Shown: positions 1 through 8,113, counted from the first letter of the stretch. The stretch: DNA of 38,276 nucleotides from Gammaproteobacteria bacterium (GCA_903970465.1 CAJCIO010000151.1:1-38276), one strand, 5' to 3'. Notes: generated by a model not told the origin, from the letters alone. Translations and numbers: made by a program.

Positions 1-119
1 CACCTTTTTCACCGCTTTCGAAGCGTTCATTTAAGAACCCATCGAAACCCTAACTCGCTATCCTGAACCTTCAACTCATTGATTAACAAGGAGTTTCAAG
101 TTCCGACTGCGCCGGAAGT
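1..119 (-). other. probable 5' leader of an rRNA operon (leaves window)
   Basis: This gene-free stretch lies directly downstream of the strong leftward promoter at 120-154 and runs off the left edge. It has no convincing open frame and holds a small hairpin at 12-24 (CGCTT/AAGCG arms). I see neither a canonical boxA antiterminator nor any 16S sequence, so the rRNA assignment rests on the promoter type and on remembered synteny (an rRNA operon lies next to msrQ in P. aeruginosa). Confidence 0.5.
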
Positions 120-154
120 GGGGCGAATTATAGACAGATCCGGAAGGGCGTCAA
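120..154 (-). promoter_or_regulatory. strong sigma70 promoter, rRNA-operon type, reading left
   Basis: On the minus strand there is a -35 TTGACG (149-154), a 16-bp spacer and a perfect -10 TATAAT (127-132), followed by the GC-rich discriminator TCGCCCC. AT-rich sequence upstream could act as an UP element. A short spacer and GC-rich discriminator are the hallmarks of ppGpp/DksA-controlled stable-RNA promoters. The -35 lies only 8 bp from the msrQ stop codon. Confidence 0.8.
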
Positions 155-162
155 CCCCTGTT

Positions 163-783
163 TTACACCTTTGTTGCAGAATTACGCTTGGTACCTACAA
201 ACCGGGGCATTCGCCGTGTCACTGCCGGTATCCGCATCACCACCAGCAGTGCCCCTATAGAAGCGTAAATCGCCCATTCCTTGAGGTCTGAACGAACCAC
301 CCATAAAAAGTGCAGCAATCCCAGACCGAGGATCGCATACACAAGACGGTGCAGCTTTTTCCACTTCGCTCCCAGCCGCCGCTGACTGAAACGATTGGAC
401 GTCAGAGACAGGGTCAACAATCCCAGCAGCGCGATCGCGCCGATAATAATATAAGGGCGATCGACGAGCTCCACGCCCAATTGCCCCCAATCCAGCCCAA
501 GGACAAACACCAGATACATCGCCAAGTGCAGCAATGCATAAGCAAGGGTCCACAACCCCAACTGCCTGCGTATCAAAAACCATCCAGGCCAGGCCGTCAT
601 CCGCTGCAAAGGCGTCAAGGACAGGGTCACTAACAGCAGCACCAGGACGCCCAGACCAAATCGGTTGAGCAACACCTTTCCCGGATCAGGCCCCAGCGCC
701 AATAGCTGGGCCTGATATATCCAATACGGCGGCCAAACCGCAATCACGATAAAGACGCTCACGCGCCACCACAGATATCGCAT
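163..783 (-). CDS. msrQ: MsrQ, haem-binding membrane subunit of methionine sulfoxide reductase
   Basis: The 206-residue protein matches the usual MsrQ length and consists almost entirely of hydrophobic segments (about six transmembrane helices: residues 8-25, 40-58, 75-95, 110-128, 143-162, 170-185). Conserved His residues sit in HLAMYL, LHRLVY and HFLWVV and are typical haem ligands of the ferric-reductase-like fold. MsrQ passes electrons from the respiratory chain or a flavin reductase to periplasmic MsrP. Its ATG shares one base with the msrP TGA stop (TGATG), so the pair is translationally coupled. The C-terminal tail is basic and cytoplasmic. Confidence 0.93.
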   Translation of the reverse strand: MRYLWWRVSVFIVIAVWPPYWIYQAQLLALGPDPGKVLLNRFGLGVLVLLLVTLSLTPLQRMTAWPGWFLIRRQLGLWTLAYALLHLAMYLVFVLGLDWGQLGVELVDRPYIIIGAIALLGLLTLSLTSNRFSQRRLGAKWKKLHRLVYAILGLGLLHFLWVVRSDLKEWAIYASIGALLVVMRIPAVTRRMPRFVGTKRNSATKV

Positions 784-1796
784 CAGTAATTTTTCCTCAG
801 ATCCATCCCTGCGTATAACGACGCCACCTGCTCTTCGTATCCATTGAACATCTGGGTCGCGCGCACGTTAGGACTGAACAGCCCACTAGGCAGGCGACGC
901 TCTCGCGCCTGAGTCCACCGAGGGTGGTCGACGCCGGGATTGACGTTGGCATAGAAGCCATACTCGGTGGGCGCCAGGCCCTGCCAAGTGGTGGCCGGCT
1001 GTTCGCTCACCAGGCTGATACGCACGATCGACTTCACACTCTTGAAGCCGTACTTCCACGGCACTACCAGACGTAACGGCGCGCCGTTCTGGTTGGCCAG
1101 TTCACGGCCGTACATACCTACCGCCAGAATCGCCAGCGGATTCATCGCCTCATCTAGCCGCAACCCTTCTACATAGGGCCAGTCAATCAGCGCAAAACTT
1201 GAGCGCTGACCCGGCATGCTCTGTGGATCCTTCAAGGTCTCGAAGCGGATGTACTTGGCCTTGCTGGTAGGCTCGACCTGCTTGAGCAGATCGGAAATCG
1301 GAAAACCTATCCAGGGAATGACCATCGACCAGGCCTCTACACAGCGCAGGCGGTAGATCCGCTCCTGCAACTGATAAGGCTTGATGAAGTCCTCCAGCGC
1401 ATAGCGCCCGGGCTTGCCTACCTCGCCGTCGATGACCACCGACCAGGGCTCGGTCTTCAAGGAGCCGGCATTGTTCGCCGGATCGCCCTTGTCGGTGCCG
1501 AACTCGTAAAAGTTGTTGTAGTGGGTGGCGTCTTTGAACGGGGTGATGGCCTCCCCCTGCACCGTCACCGCCTGCCATTGCGAGCGCGCTATCTGCTCGG
1601 CCAGCCAGGCGGGCGCATTGCTCGCATCGGCATCGGGATAAAGAGAAGGATCGGCAGCGCTCGCCCAACGCGGCAGCCCGGCCATCGCCAAGCCGGCGAC
1701 GGAGCTGCCTAACAAAGCGCGGCGCGAGAGATAGAAGGATTCAGGAGTGACCTGCGACTCGTGACAGTCGCTGGCCTTGGCGAGCTTGATCAGCAT
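783..1796 (-). CDS. msrP: MsrP, periplasmic molybdopterin methionine sulfoxide reductase
   Basis: MsrP repairs oxidised methionine in periplasmic proteins using a mononuclear Mo-molybdopterin cofactor. The frame could begin ten codons upstream, but I chose the ATG at 1796 because a GGAG Shine-Dalgarno lies 7-8 bases before it and it gives the usual N-terminus MLIKLAKASD. A Tat signal follows (SRRALLGSS, twin Arg, then a hydrophobic stretch ending at WASA), consistent with export of a folded Mo enzyme. The cofactor-binding cysteine is in RLRCVEAWSM, within an oxidoreductase molybdopterin-binding domain covering most of the 337 residues. It is first in an msrPQ operon, with a 63-bp gap to pssA upstream. 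Confidence 0.93.
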   Translation of the reverse strand: MLIKLAKASDCHESQVTPESFYLSRRALLGSSVAGLAMAGLPRWASAADPSLYPDADASNAPAWLAEQIARSQWQAVTVQGEAITPFKDATHYNNFYEFGTDKGDPANNAGSLKTEPWSVVIDGEVGKPGRYALEDFIKPYQLQERIYRLRCVEAWSMVIPWIGFPISDLLKQVEPTSKAKYIRFETLKDPQSMPGQRSSFALIDWPYVEGLRLDEAMNPLAILAVGMYGRELANQNGAPLRLVVPWKYGFKSVKSIVRISLVSEQPATTWQGLAPTEYGFYANVNPGVDHPRWTQARERRLPSGLFSPNVRATQMFNGYEEQVASLYAGMDLRKNY

Positions 1797-1859
1797 AGAA
1801 ACTCCGTAGTCTTTTGGGATCACCAACAGACTACGGATTATGAGCGGTATCGGACTACA

Positions 1860-2714
1860 TCAGGCCTTTTTATGCCGGCTTTTACGTAACAGGAATTGAA
1901 TCGGACCAGAGGCTGCGTACGCCAGGAAGATCAACAGCAGCACCCGCGGCGGATCACTGAATACCACCGCAAACACCAGCACCACTGCCAGGATTGCCAC
2001 GAACGGCACACGCCCCTTGAGATCCAGCTCCTTGAAGCTGTTGTACTTGATGTTGCTGACCATCAACATGCCTGCCGCCGCCACCAGCAGCGCCACCAGG
2101 AACGACATTTTCGCCCCCGGAATATCGAAGTCGCTGAACGCCCACACCGTCCCGGCTACCACACCCGCCGCCGCCGGACTGGCCAGGCCAATGAAGAAAC
2201 GCTTGTCGGCCTTGCCTACCTGGGTGTTGAAACGCGCCAGACGCAGCGCCGCACCCGCGACATAGATGAAGGCGACCATCCAGCCGACCTTGCCCATGTC
2301 CGCGAGCGCCCAGCCGAAGGCCAGGATCGCCGGCGCCAGACCGAAAGCGACCATGTCGGCCAGCGAATCGTACTCGGCACCAAAGGCACTTTGCGTATTG
2401 GTCATGCGCGCGACACGACCATCCAGACCATCCAGCAGCATGGCGACGAAAATGGCGATCGCGGCAAAGGAGAAGTACTTGGCGGCCTCCATCGGATTGC
2501 CCGCACTTACTGCACTCTGCGCACTGATGGAGTTGATGATCGAGTAGAACCCGGCGAACAGGTTCGCAGTGGTGAACAGATTGGGCAGCAGGTAGATGCC
2601 ACGGTGCCGGACTTTGCGCCCCTCGGCATCGTGACCCTCCTCGACATGTTCGTCGATCGGTAAAAGACTTTCGGCGTCGGAGGCCTTGTTCGGCTCTTCG
2701 GGACGTTCGCTCAT
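1860..2714 (-). CDS. pssA: CDP-diacylglycerol--serine O-phosphatidyltransferase
   Basis: PssA makes phosphatidylserine from CDP-diacylglycerol and L-serine, the first committed step to phosphatidylethanolamine, in the inner membrane. The CDP-alcohol phosphotransferase signature DG-x2-AR-x8-G-x3-D-x3-D is complete (from DGRVAR to YDSLAD). It is followed by several hydrophobic helices, so this is the membrane-integral (Bacillus-type) enzyme rather than the E. coli phospholipase-D-like one. Start: a TTG lies six codons upstream, but the ATG at 2714 has an AAGG about 9 bases before it and begins with the expected hydrophilic MSERPEEPNK segment (284 residues). It lies downstream of ilvC, separated by an intrinsic terminator, so its promoter probably lies in 2715-2815. 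Confidence 0.92.
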   Translation of the reverse strand: MSERPEEPNKASDAESLLPIDEHVEEGHDAEGRKVRHRGIYLLPNLFTTANLFAGFYSIINSISAQSAVSAGNPMEAAKYFSFAAIAIFVAMLLDGLDGRVARMTNTQSAFGAEYDSLADMVAFGLAPAILAFGWALADMGKVGWMVAFIYVAGAALRLARFNTQVGKADKRFFIGLASPAAAGVVAGTVWAFSDFDIPGAKMSFLVALLVAAAGMLMVSNIKYNSFKELDLKGRVPFVAILAVVLVFAVVFSDPPRVLLLIFLAYAASGPIQFLLRKSRHKKA

Positions 2715-2818
2715 GGACAAAATACCTTGCAACGGTGTGAAAAGTTTCGACAGACATCTGCCACGAGGGTTCGCTTGCAGACGATGCCGCTTTATACCAG
2801 AAGCTGAGCACCATAACG

Positions 2819-2844
2819 AAAAAACGCGGCCAAGGCCGCGTTTT
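2819..2844 (-). terminator. intrinsic terminator of the ilvIHC operon
   Basis: There is a perfect 11-bp inverted repeat (arms 2821-2831 and 2834-2844, core ACGCGGCC/GGCCGCGT) with a minimal loop. On the minus strand the arm ends in TTTT and continues TT, giving a U-tract. It is 18 bp beyond the ilvC stop. The AAAA on the other side makes it potentially bidirectional. Confidence 0.85.
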
Positions 2845-2862
2845 CATCATGACAAAGGTGTA

Positions 2863-3879
2863 TCAGTTCTTGGCTTTGTCGACGATTTTGTTGGCACCGA
2901 TCCAAGGCATCATCGAGCGCAGTTGCTCGCCGATGATTTCGATACCGTGGGCAGCGTTGTTACGACGCTTGGCGGTCATCGACGGATAGTTGGCAGCGCC
3001 TTCGGCGATGAACATCTTGGCGTACTCGCCGTCCTGGATGCGTTTCAGAGCGTTGCGCATGGCCTGACGGGATTCGGCGTTGATGACTTCCGGGCCGGTC
3101 ACGTACTCGCCGTACTCGGCGTTGTTGGAGATCGAGTAGTTCATGTTGGCGATACCGCCTTCGTACATGAGGTCAACGATCAGCTTCAGTTCGTGCAGGC
3201 ACTCGAAGTAGGCCATTTCTGGCGCGTAGCCAGCTTCGACCAGCGTTTCGAAACCAGCCTTGACCAGTTCAACGGTACCGCCGCACAGAACCGCTTGCTC
3301 GCCGAACAGGTCGGTTTCGGTCTCGTCCTTGAAGGTCGTTTCGATGATGCCGGTACGGCCGCCGCCCACGCCCGAAGCGTAGGAGAGGGCGACATTCTTG
3401 GCATTGCCCGACGCATCCTGGTAGATAGCGATCAGGTCAGGGATACCGCCGCCTTTGACGAACTCGGTACGTACGGTGTGACCTGGCGCTTTTGGCGCGA
3501 TCATGATCACGTCCAGGTCAGCGCGCGGCACGACCTGGTTGTAGTGGATAGCGAAGCCATGGGAGAACGCCAGGGTAGCGCCCTTCTTGATGTTCGGCTC
3601 GATTTCGTTCTTGTACAGCTGGGACTGGAATTCGTCCGGCGTCAGGATCATGACCAGGTCGGCAGCGGCAACAGCGGTCGCCACGTCGGTGACTTTCAGG
3701 CCGTGGGCTTCTGCCTTGGCAACGGTAGCCGAACCTTTACGCAGACCGACGGTAACGTCGACACCGGAGTCTTTCAGGTTGCACGCTTGAGCATGGCCTT
3801 GCGAACCGTAACCGATGATGGCGACTTTCTTGCCCTGGATGATGGAAAGGTCGCAGTCTTTGTCGTAATAAACTTTCAT
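2863..3879 (-). CDS. ilvC: ketol-acid reductoisomerase (NADP+), class I
   Basis: IlvC isomerises and reduces 2-acetolactate and 2-aceto-2-hydroxybutyrate in valine, leucine and isoleucine synthesis, using NADPH and Mg2+. The 338 residues fit the short class I form. The Rossmann nucleotide loop GYGSQGHAQ is at residues 23-31. The C-terminal knotted helical domain shows the metal-binding motif ETDLFGEQ (Asp and Glu ligands) and the FECLHELKLIVDL helix. It is the last gene of the ilvI-ilvH-ilvC operon, 45 bp after ilvH and just ahead of the terminator. Confidence 0.97.
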   Translation of the reverse strand: MKVYYDKDCDLSIIQGKKVAIIGYGSQGHAQACNLKDSGVDVTVGLRKGSATVAKAEAHGLKVTDVATAVAAADLVMILTPDEFQSQLYKNEIEPNIKKGATLAFSHGFAIHYNQVVPRADLDVIMIAPKAPGHTVRTEFVKGGGIPDLIAIYQDASGNAKNVALSYASGVGGGRTGIIETTFKDETETDLFGEQAVLCGGTVELVKAGFETLVEAGYAPEMAYFECLHELKLIVDLMYEGGIANMNYSISNNAEYGEYVTGPEVINAESRQAMRNALKRIQDGEYAKMFIAEGAANYPSMTAKRRNNAAHGIEIIGEQLRSMMPWIGANKIVDKAKN

Positions 3880-3924
3880 GGTGGTCCCCTGTTATCTGGC
3901 CCGCAGGCCATTCACTGAATTGGT

Positions 3925-4416
3925 TTAGATGCTGAGTACTTTGTCGCCACGGGCAATGCCGGTGACGCCACTGCGCACGGTCTCGAGGATCGCCGCTGTG
4001 CCGATAGCCTGAATGAAGCTGTCCAGCTTGTCGCTGGTACCTGTCAGCTGAACGGTGTAAACGCTAGCGCTGACGTCAACGATCTGCCCCCGATAGATGT
4101 CGGTGGTGCGTTTGATCTCGGCGCGTTGGGCGCCAGTAGCCTTCACCTTGACCAGCATCAGCTCGCGCTCGATATGGGCGCTTTCCGACAGGTCGACCAG
4201 TTTGACCACCTCGATCAACTTGTTGAGGTTTTTCGTGATCTGTTCGATCACTTCATCATGCCCCACGGTAGTCAACGTCAGGCGCGACAAGGTCGGGTCT
4301 TCGGTCGGTGCTACAGTCAGGCTTTCGATGTTGTAGTTGCGTTGGGAAAACAGCCCGATCACACGCGACAGCGCGCCCGGTTCGTTCTCCAGCAAAAGCG
4401 AAATGATATGACGCAT
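3925..4416 (-). CDS. ilvH: acetolactate synthase small (regulatory) subunit
   Basis: This is the regulatory subunit that activates the catalytic chain and gives valine feedback inhibition. The N-terminal ACT domain is evident (HIISLLLENEPGALSRVIGLF, residues 3-23), with the NIESLTV segment, and a C-terminal ferredoxin-like half follows. The frame is open ten codons further upstream, but the ATG at 4416 gives the standard N-terminus MRHIISLLLE and the usual 163 residues. It begins two bases after the ilvI stop (TAATCATG), so translation is coupled. The length and ACT organisation fit IlvH rather than the short IlvN of E. coli. Confidence 0.95.
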   Translation of the reverse strand: MRHIISLLLENEPGALSRVIGLFSQRNYNIESLTVAPTEDPTLSRLTLTTVGHDEVIEQITKNLNKLIEVVKLVDLSESAHIERELMLVKVKATGAQRAEIKRTTDIYRGQIVDVSASVYTVQLTGTSDKLDSFIQAIGTAAILETVRSGVTGIARGDKVLSI

Positions 4417-4418
4417 GA

Positions 4419-6143
4419 TTAAGTCCGCTCCGTCTTGCTGAGCCACATGTCGCGCATGGAGCCGTCCTTGATCTGCATCGGATAGACGTGCTCGGCGACG
4501 TCTACCTGAATGTCGATGAACACCAGGCGATCCTTCATGGCGAAGGCCTCTTCCATTTTCGGCTTGAGGTCTTTCAGGTCGGTGATGCGCATGCCCACAT
4601 GCCCGTAAGCCTCGACCAGCTTGACGAAGTCAGGCAGCGATTCCATGTAGGAGTGGGAGTGACGAGCGCCGTAGCTCATGTCCTGCCACTGACGGACCAT
4701 GCCCAGCACGCCGTTGTTGAGCAGGATGATCTTGACCGGCAGGTCGTACTGCAGGCAGGTCGACAGCTCCTGGATGTTCATCTGGATGCTGCCTTCGCCG
4801 GTCACGCAGGCGACGTCGGCATCCGGGAAGTTCAGCTTGACACCCATGGCTGCCGGGAAACCGAAGCCCATGGTGCCCAGACCGCCGGAGTTGATCCAGC
4901 GATTAGGCTTGTTGAACCGGTAGTACTGCGCCGCGAACATCTGGTGCTGGCCCACGTCGGAACTGACATAGGCATCGCCCTTGGTGACTTCGCACAGCGT
5001 CTCGATCACCTGCTGAGGCTTGATCTTGCTGCCGTCGCCCTTGTTGTAAGGGAACAGGGTGCCGTCCGGGCGCCACTCTTCGACCTGCTTCCACCAGGCG
5101 GCGACCGCTTCCTTGTTCGGCTTCTCGCCGATTTCCTTCAAGGTCGCGACCATTTCGCTGAGGACGCTGTCGACCGGGCCAACGATCGGCACGTCGGCCT
5201 TGATGGTCTTGGAGATGGACGCCGGGTCGATATCGATATGGATGATCTTGGCGTTCGGGCAAAACTTGGCGGCGCCATTGATGACGCGGTCATCGAAACG
5301 CGCGCCCACGGCCAGGATCACATCGGCGTGGTGCATGGCCAGGTTGGCCGTGTAGCTGCCATGCATGCCGAGCATGCCGACGAACTGGCGATCCATGCCC
5401 GGATAGGCGCCCAGGCCCATCAGGGTATTGGTCACCGGGGCGTCGAGCCATTGGGCCAGTTCGGTCAGTGACTCGGAACCGTTGCCCAGGATCACGCCAC
5501 CGCCGGCATAGATCACCGGACGCTTGGCGGCGACGAGCATTTCCGCAGCCTTGCGGATCTGGCCGGAGTGGCCACGGACCGCAGGGGTGTAGGAGCGCAG
5601 CTTAGCCTTTTTCGGGAAGATGTATTCGTACTTGTCGACCGGGTTGGTCATGTCTTTCGGAATATCGACGACCACCGGGCCCGGACGGCCGGACTGCGCC
5701 AGGTAGAAAGCCTTTTTGAGTACTTCCGGAATTTCCGAAGCGTGCTTGATCATGAAGCTGTGTTTCACGATCGGCCGGGAAATACCGATCATGTCGGTTT
5801 CCTGGAAGGCATCGGTGCCCACGAGGGTACTGGCCACTTGGCCAGACAGGATCACCATCGGAATGGAGTCCATGTAAGCCGTGGCGATGCCAGTAATTGC
5901 GTTGGTCGCGCCAGGGCCGGAAGTTACCAGCACCACGCCGGCCTTGCCGGTCGCACGGGCATAGCCGTCAGCCATATGGGTGGCCGCTTGTTCGTGACGA
6001 ACCAGGATATGTGACACTTCCGGCTCTTTGAACAAGGCATCGTATACGTGCAGGAGAGCACCACCAGGGTACCCGTAGATGTGCTTGACCCCTTCGTCAC
6101 GCAAAAAGCGGACGATCATCTCACCGCCAGATAAAAGCTCCAC
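4419..6143 (-). CDS. ilvI: acetolactate synthase large (catalytic) subunit, biosynthetic
   Basis: This thiamine-diphosphate enzyme condenses two pyruvates, or pyruvate with 2-oxobutyrate, as the first common step to branched-chain amino acids. Domains in order are the N-terminal pyrimidine-binding domain with catalytic Glu51 (LVRHEQAATHMADGYARATG), a central FAD-binding domain (about 190-325), and the C-terminal pyrophosphate-binding domain with the GEGSIQMN Mg-ThDP motif. The 574-residue length is standard. It is the first gene of the operon, preceded by a long untranslated leader. Paired expression with an ACT-domain subunit argues for the anabolic, not the acetoin-forming, enzyme. Confidence 0.96.
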   Translation of the reverse strand: MELLSGGEMIVRFLRDEGVKHIYGYPGGALLHVYDALFKEPEVSHILVRHEQAATHMADGYARATGKAGVVLVTSGPGATNAITGIATAYMDSIPMVILSGQVASTLVGTDAFQETDMIGISRPIVKHSFMIKHASEIPEVLKKAFYLAQSGRPGPVVVDIPKDMTNPVDKYEYIFPKKAKLRSYTPAVRGHSGQIRKAAEMLVAAKRPVIYAGGGVILGNGSESLTELAQWLDAPVTNTLMGLGAYPGMDRQFVGMLGMHGSYTANLAMHHADVILAVGARFDDRVINGAAKFCPNAKIIHIDIDPASISKTIKADVPIVGPVDSVLSEMVATLKEIGEKPNKEAVAAWWKQVEEWRPDGTLFPYNKGDGSKIKPQQVIETLCEVTKGDAYVSSDVGQHQMFAAQYYRFNKPNRWINSGGLGTMGFGFPAAMGVKLNFPDADVACVTGEGSIQMNIQELSTCLQYDLPVKIILLNNGVLGMVRQWQDMSYGARHSHSYMESLPDFVKLVEAYGHVGMRITDLKDLKPKMEEAFAMKDRLVFIDIQVDVAEHVYPMQIKDGSMRDMWLSKTERT

Positions 6144-6394
6144 GTTGTCACCTCTAAACGCCAGAATACCGCTCAGGCAGAGCGGGTCTTTATAGGTTTA
6201 CTGCCTAGCAGAGCATGAGCGACGGTGGTCGCCGACTACGTCAGCACTGACTGAGCAAGTATTGGGCACCCCAGATGTTGCGGGGCTTTCCCACCCAGCG
6301 CGAGGTAACGCGTTGCGGGTGTTACAGGTCGGCGCGGGTATGCGCCTCATGATCTGCCGGGCGGGTCTGCTTCTGGCAGTCCCGTCACAGCGGA
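6144..6394 (-). promoter_or_regulatory. long structured 5' leader of ilvI
   Basis: About 250 bases separate the predicted promoter from the ilvI ATG. The transcript can form a GC-rich stem-loop (plus-strand 6268-6292, GCCCC/GGGGT arms extended by GGG/CCC) and, just before the gene, a 6-bp hairpin with a 5-base loop (6169-6185, CCGCTC/GAGCGG). The short reading frames I find (for example MRRIPAPTC and MTGLPEADPPGRS) are not rich in Leu/Ile/Val codons, so classical peptide attenuation is not apparent. A regulatory role is inference from length and structure. Confidence 0.45.
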
Positions 6395-6400
6395 CTTGGG

Positions 6401-6429
6401 ATTGTTCGGATTCATCCAGCCCAAGTCAA
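6401..6429 (-). promoter_or_regulatory. candidate sigma70 promoter of ilvIHC
   Basis: On the minus strand TTGACT (6424-6429), a 17-bp spacer and AACAAT (6401-6406) give 5/6 and 4/6 matches at the ideal distance. Transcription would start near 6394. It is the best match I found upstream of ilvI and sits in the gap shared with the divergent DUF4124 gene. Confidence 0.45.
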
Positions 6430-6538
6430 GTGATCTGTGAGATTTCTTGCTGGCAATCGCCCGGACGGCCACAAGAATTCAGTAAAAAAGCCCGGAGCTG
6501 TGGTAATTTTCATCAATATCGTTTTTCGAGGAGTCACC

Positions 6539-6967
6539 ATGCGCGCGATGATCATCAAGGTCAGCCTGTTGTTGCTGCTGAGCACATCGGTGTTGGCGGG
6601 ACAGGTCTACAAGTGGGTCGATGCCCAGGGCGTGACGCACTTCGACGCCCAGCCACCGGCGGGGCAGAGCTCTACACCCATCGAAACCAAGACACCGCCC
6701 GCGCCCGCAGCAACCCCTAAAAGCAGCCCGCCGACCGGTACTGACAGCAAGCAGAAGGCCGCCGACGCCAAGGTCAAGCAGGAGGTGACCGAGATTCAGG
6801 AGCGCACCGATGAGTTCTGCGACCAGGCGCGGATCAACTTGGCGCAGCTCACCAACAACCCGCGGGTGCGCCAGGAGGTGGATGGCGAAATGCGCCGCCT
6901 CTCGGAGGACGAACGACAGGCCAAGATCACCGAAACCAAGGCCAGCATCGCCGACACCTGCCAGTAA
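6539..6967 (+). CDS. DUF4124 domain-containing secreted protein
   Basis: This 142-residue protein has an N-terminal signal peptide (MRAMIIKVSLLLLLSTSVLAG) followed directly by the DUF4124 core QVYKWVDAQGVTHFDAQPP, the hallmark of this proteobacterial periplasmic family of unknown function. A Pro/Thr/Ser-rich low-complexity linker follows (residues 40-70), then a charged helical C-terminus with two Cys (FCDQAR and the final TCQ) that could form a disulfide. The ATG at 6539 is supported by GAGGAG six bases upstream and by the position of the signal peptide; the frame is open 34 codons further 5'. It converges on yqcC with only 15 bp between stops. No function can be assigned. Confidence 0.85.
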   Translation: MRAMIIKVSLLLLLSTSVLAGQVYKWVDAQGVTHFDAQPPAGQSSTPIETKTPPAPAATPKSSPPTGTDSKQKAADAKVKQEVTEIQERTDEFCDQARINLAQLTNNPRVRQEVDGEMRRLSEDERQAKITETKASIADTCQ

Positions 6968-6982
6968 CGCCCTCCCCCCTGC

Positions 6983-7312
6983 TCAGCGTGCCTGGGTAAT
7001 CAGCTCGTCAAACTCCGCCAACAATACATTCAGGCCCCGGCTTTGCTGTGCGCGGCTGGCGTAGACCATCTCGGACATCGCCAAGATTCCCGACGCATTG
7101 GGCAAGGGCAAGTCCTGCTCGATGATGTGCTTCATGCGCGGCAGGAAAATCCATTGCAGCCATTGCTCGAACTCCATGCTGTCGACGCAGAACGGCTCCT
7201 GACTGGCCAGCGCCTCGGCACTGGGAGGCTCTTCGCCCCACCAGCCCTGAAGACGCAACTCACGCTCGATGAGCAGTAGATGTTCGGCCAGGGCCGGCAA
7301 GCGAGCATCCAT
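6983..7312 (-). CDS. YqcC family protein (DUF446)
   Basis: This small cytoplasmic, mostly helical protein of 109 residues resembles E. coli YqcC (MDARLPALAEHLLLIERELRLQGWW then the EPFCVDSMEFEQWLQWIFLPRM core). Its biochemical role is not established. The ATG at 7312 overlaps the stop of the upstream TPR gene (TGATG) and has GGAGGAG six bases before it; the GTG one codon upstream is less likely. It is the last gene of the mrcB-TPR-yqcC run. In other gammaproteobacteria yqcC is often beside truC, which is not here. Confidence 0.85.
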   Translation of the reverse strand: MDARLPALAEHLLLIERELRLQGWWGEEPPSAEALASQEPFCVDSMEFEQWLQWIFLPRMKHIIEQDLPLPNASGILAMSEMVYASRAQQSRGLNVLLAEFDELITQAR

Positions 7313-8097
7313 CACGCTCCTCCGCTGGCTTTCTGGCGGGCCAATGCGGCGCCAGCGCTGTCACCCTGACGATCCTTGGCCTGGGCGATCACGTTCCACA
7401 GACCGCTCTGCAGATCGGGGCGCCCATTGGAATAGGTCAGCGCGCGCCGGGCGAATTCTTCGGCCTGCGACGGCTCGCCTTGCGCCAGGCGCACCTGGGC
7501 CAGGCGGTACAACACTTGCGGCTCGCGCGGGGCAATACGCTGGGCACGCTCCAGGCTTGAAGAGGCGCCGTTAAGGTCGCCGCTGCCCTGCTGTTGCTGG
7601 GCAGTGGTCAGCAACGACAGCACCGGGCCGTCGAGCTGCTCGTCGGCAGACAATCCGCCGGTGCTTTTCGGGATGCCACTGGGCGCCGTGGGGATCGAGT
7701 AGCTGGTGGATGGCGCGCTCGCATAATTGGTGCTCGGCGCCGCTGCTGCCGCACTCGGTGCCACGTAGGCGCCGGGCGTAATAGGCGCACTCGACGGCCC
7801 GGGGGTGATGGGCGCGTTATAAGCGCCTGGCGTGATCGGCGCACTGGTCGGCGCCGCGAAGCTGCCAGAGCCGCTGGCACCCGGAACCATCACCACCACA
7901 CCGGAATCCTGCGGCGCAGCCTGCGTCTGCGTCTGAGCGACGGGTGCGCGATAGGTGGTCTGGCGATTGGCCGAGACCCGCTCGTTGTTGGACACGGCAG
8001 ACCCGGAGTCCACCACCGGGATCGAGCCACGCTGCACGCTGGCGCAACCATTGAGCAAGGCCAGCGCCGTTACAGCAGGAAACCACCACTTGTTCAC
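7312..8097 (-). CDS. tetratricopeptide-repeat lipoprotein
   Basis: This 261-residue predicted lipoprotein has a signal peptide ending in the lipobox LLNGC (Cys18). Residue +2 is Ala, so it is expected in the outer membrane. A disordered Pro/Ala/Thr segment (about 45-150) contains three near-copies of APITPGxY at residues 86-111. The C-terminal 100 residues form TPR-like helices (SSLERAQRIAPREPQVLYRLAQVRLAQGEPSQAEEFARRAL). It starts with GTG after a GAGGAG site and lies 16 bp behind mrcB, so it is probably cotranscribed. An accessory role in peptidoglycan synthesis, analogous to LpoB activating PBP1b, is attractive from position but unproven. Confidence 0.8.
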   Translation of the reverse strand: MNKWWFPAVTALALLNGCASVQRGSIPVVDSGSAVSNNERVSANRQTTYRAPVAQTQTQAAPQDSGVVVMVPGASGSGSFAAPTSAPITPGAYNAPITPGPSSAPITPGAYVAPSAAAAAPSTNYASAPSTSYSIPTAPSGIPKSTGGLSADEQLDGPVLSLLTTAQQQQGSGDLNGASSSLERAQRIAPREPQVLYRLAQVRLAQGEPSQAEEFARRALTYSNGRPDLQSGLWNVIAQAKDRQGDSAGAALARQKASGGA

Positions 8098-8113
8098 GTT
8101 AGCTCCTCGTCAC

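Noticed and set aside
79..291. Small rightward open frame of 70 codons
   Set aside because: It runs through the leftward promoter and antisense to msrQ, with no ribosome-binding site and no recognisable product.
6144..6394. Classical leader-peptide attenuator for ilvI
   Set aside because: Short ORFs in the leader lack runs of Leu/Ile/Val codons, and no hairpin is followed by a U-tract.
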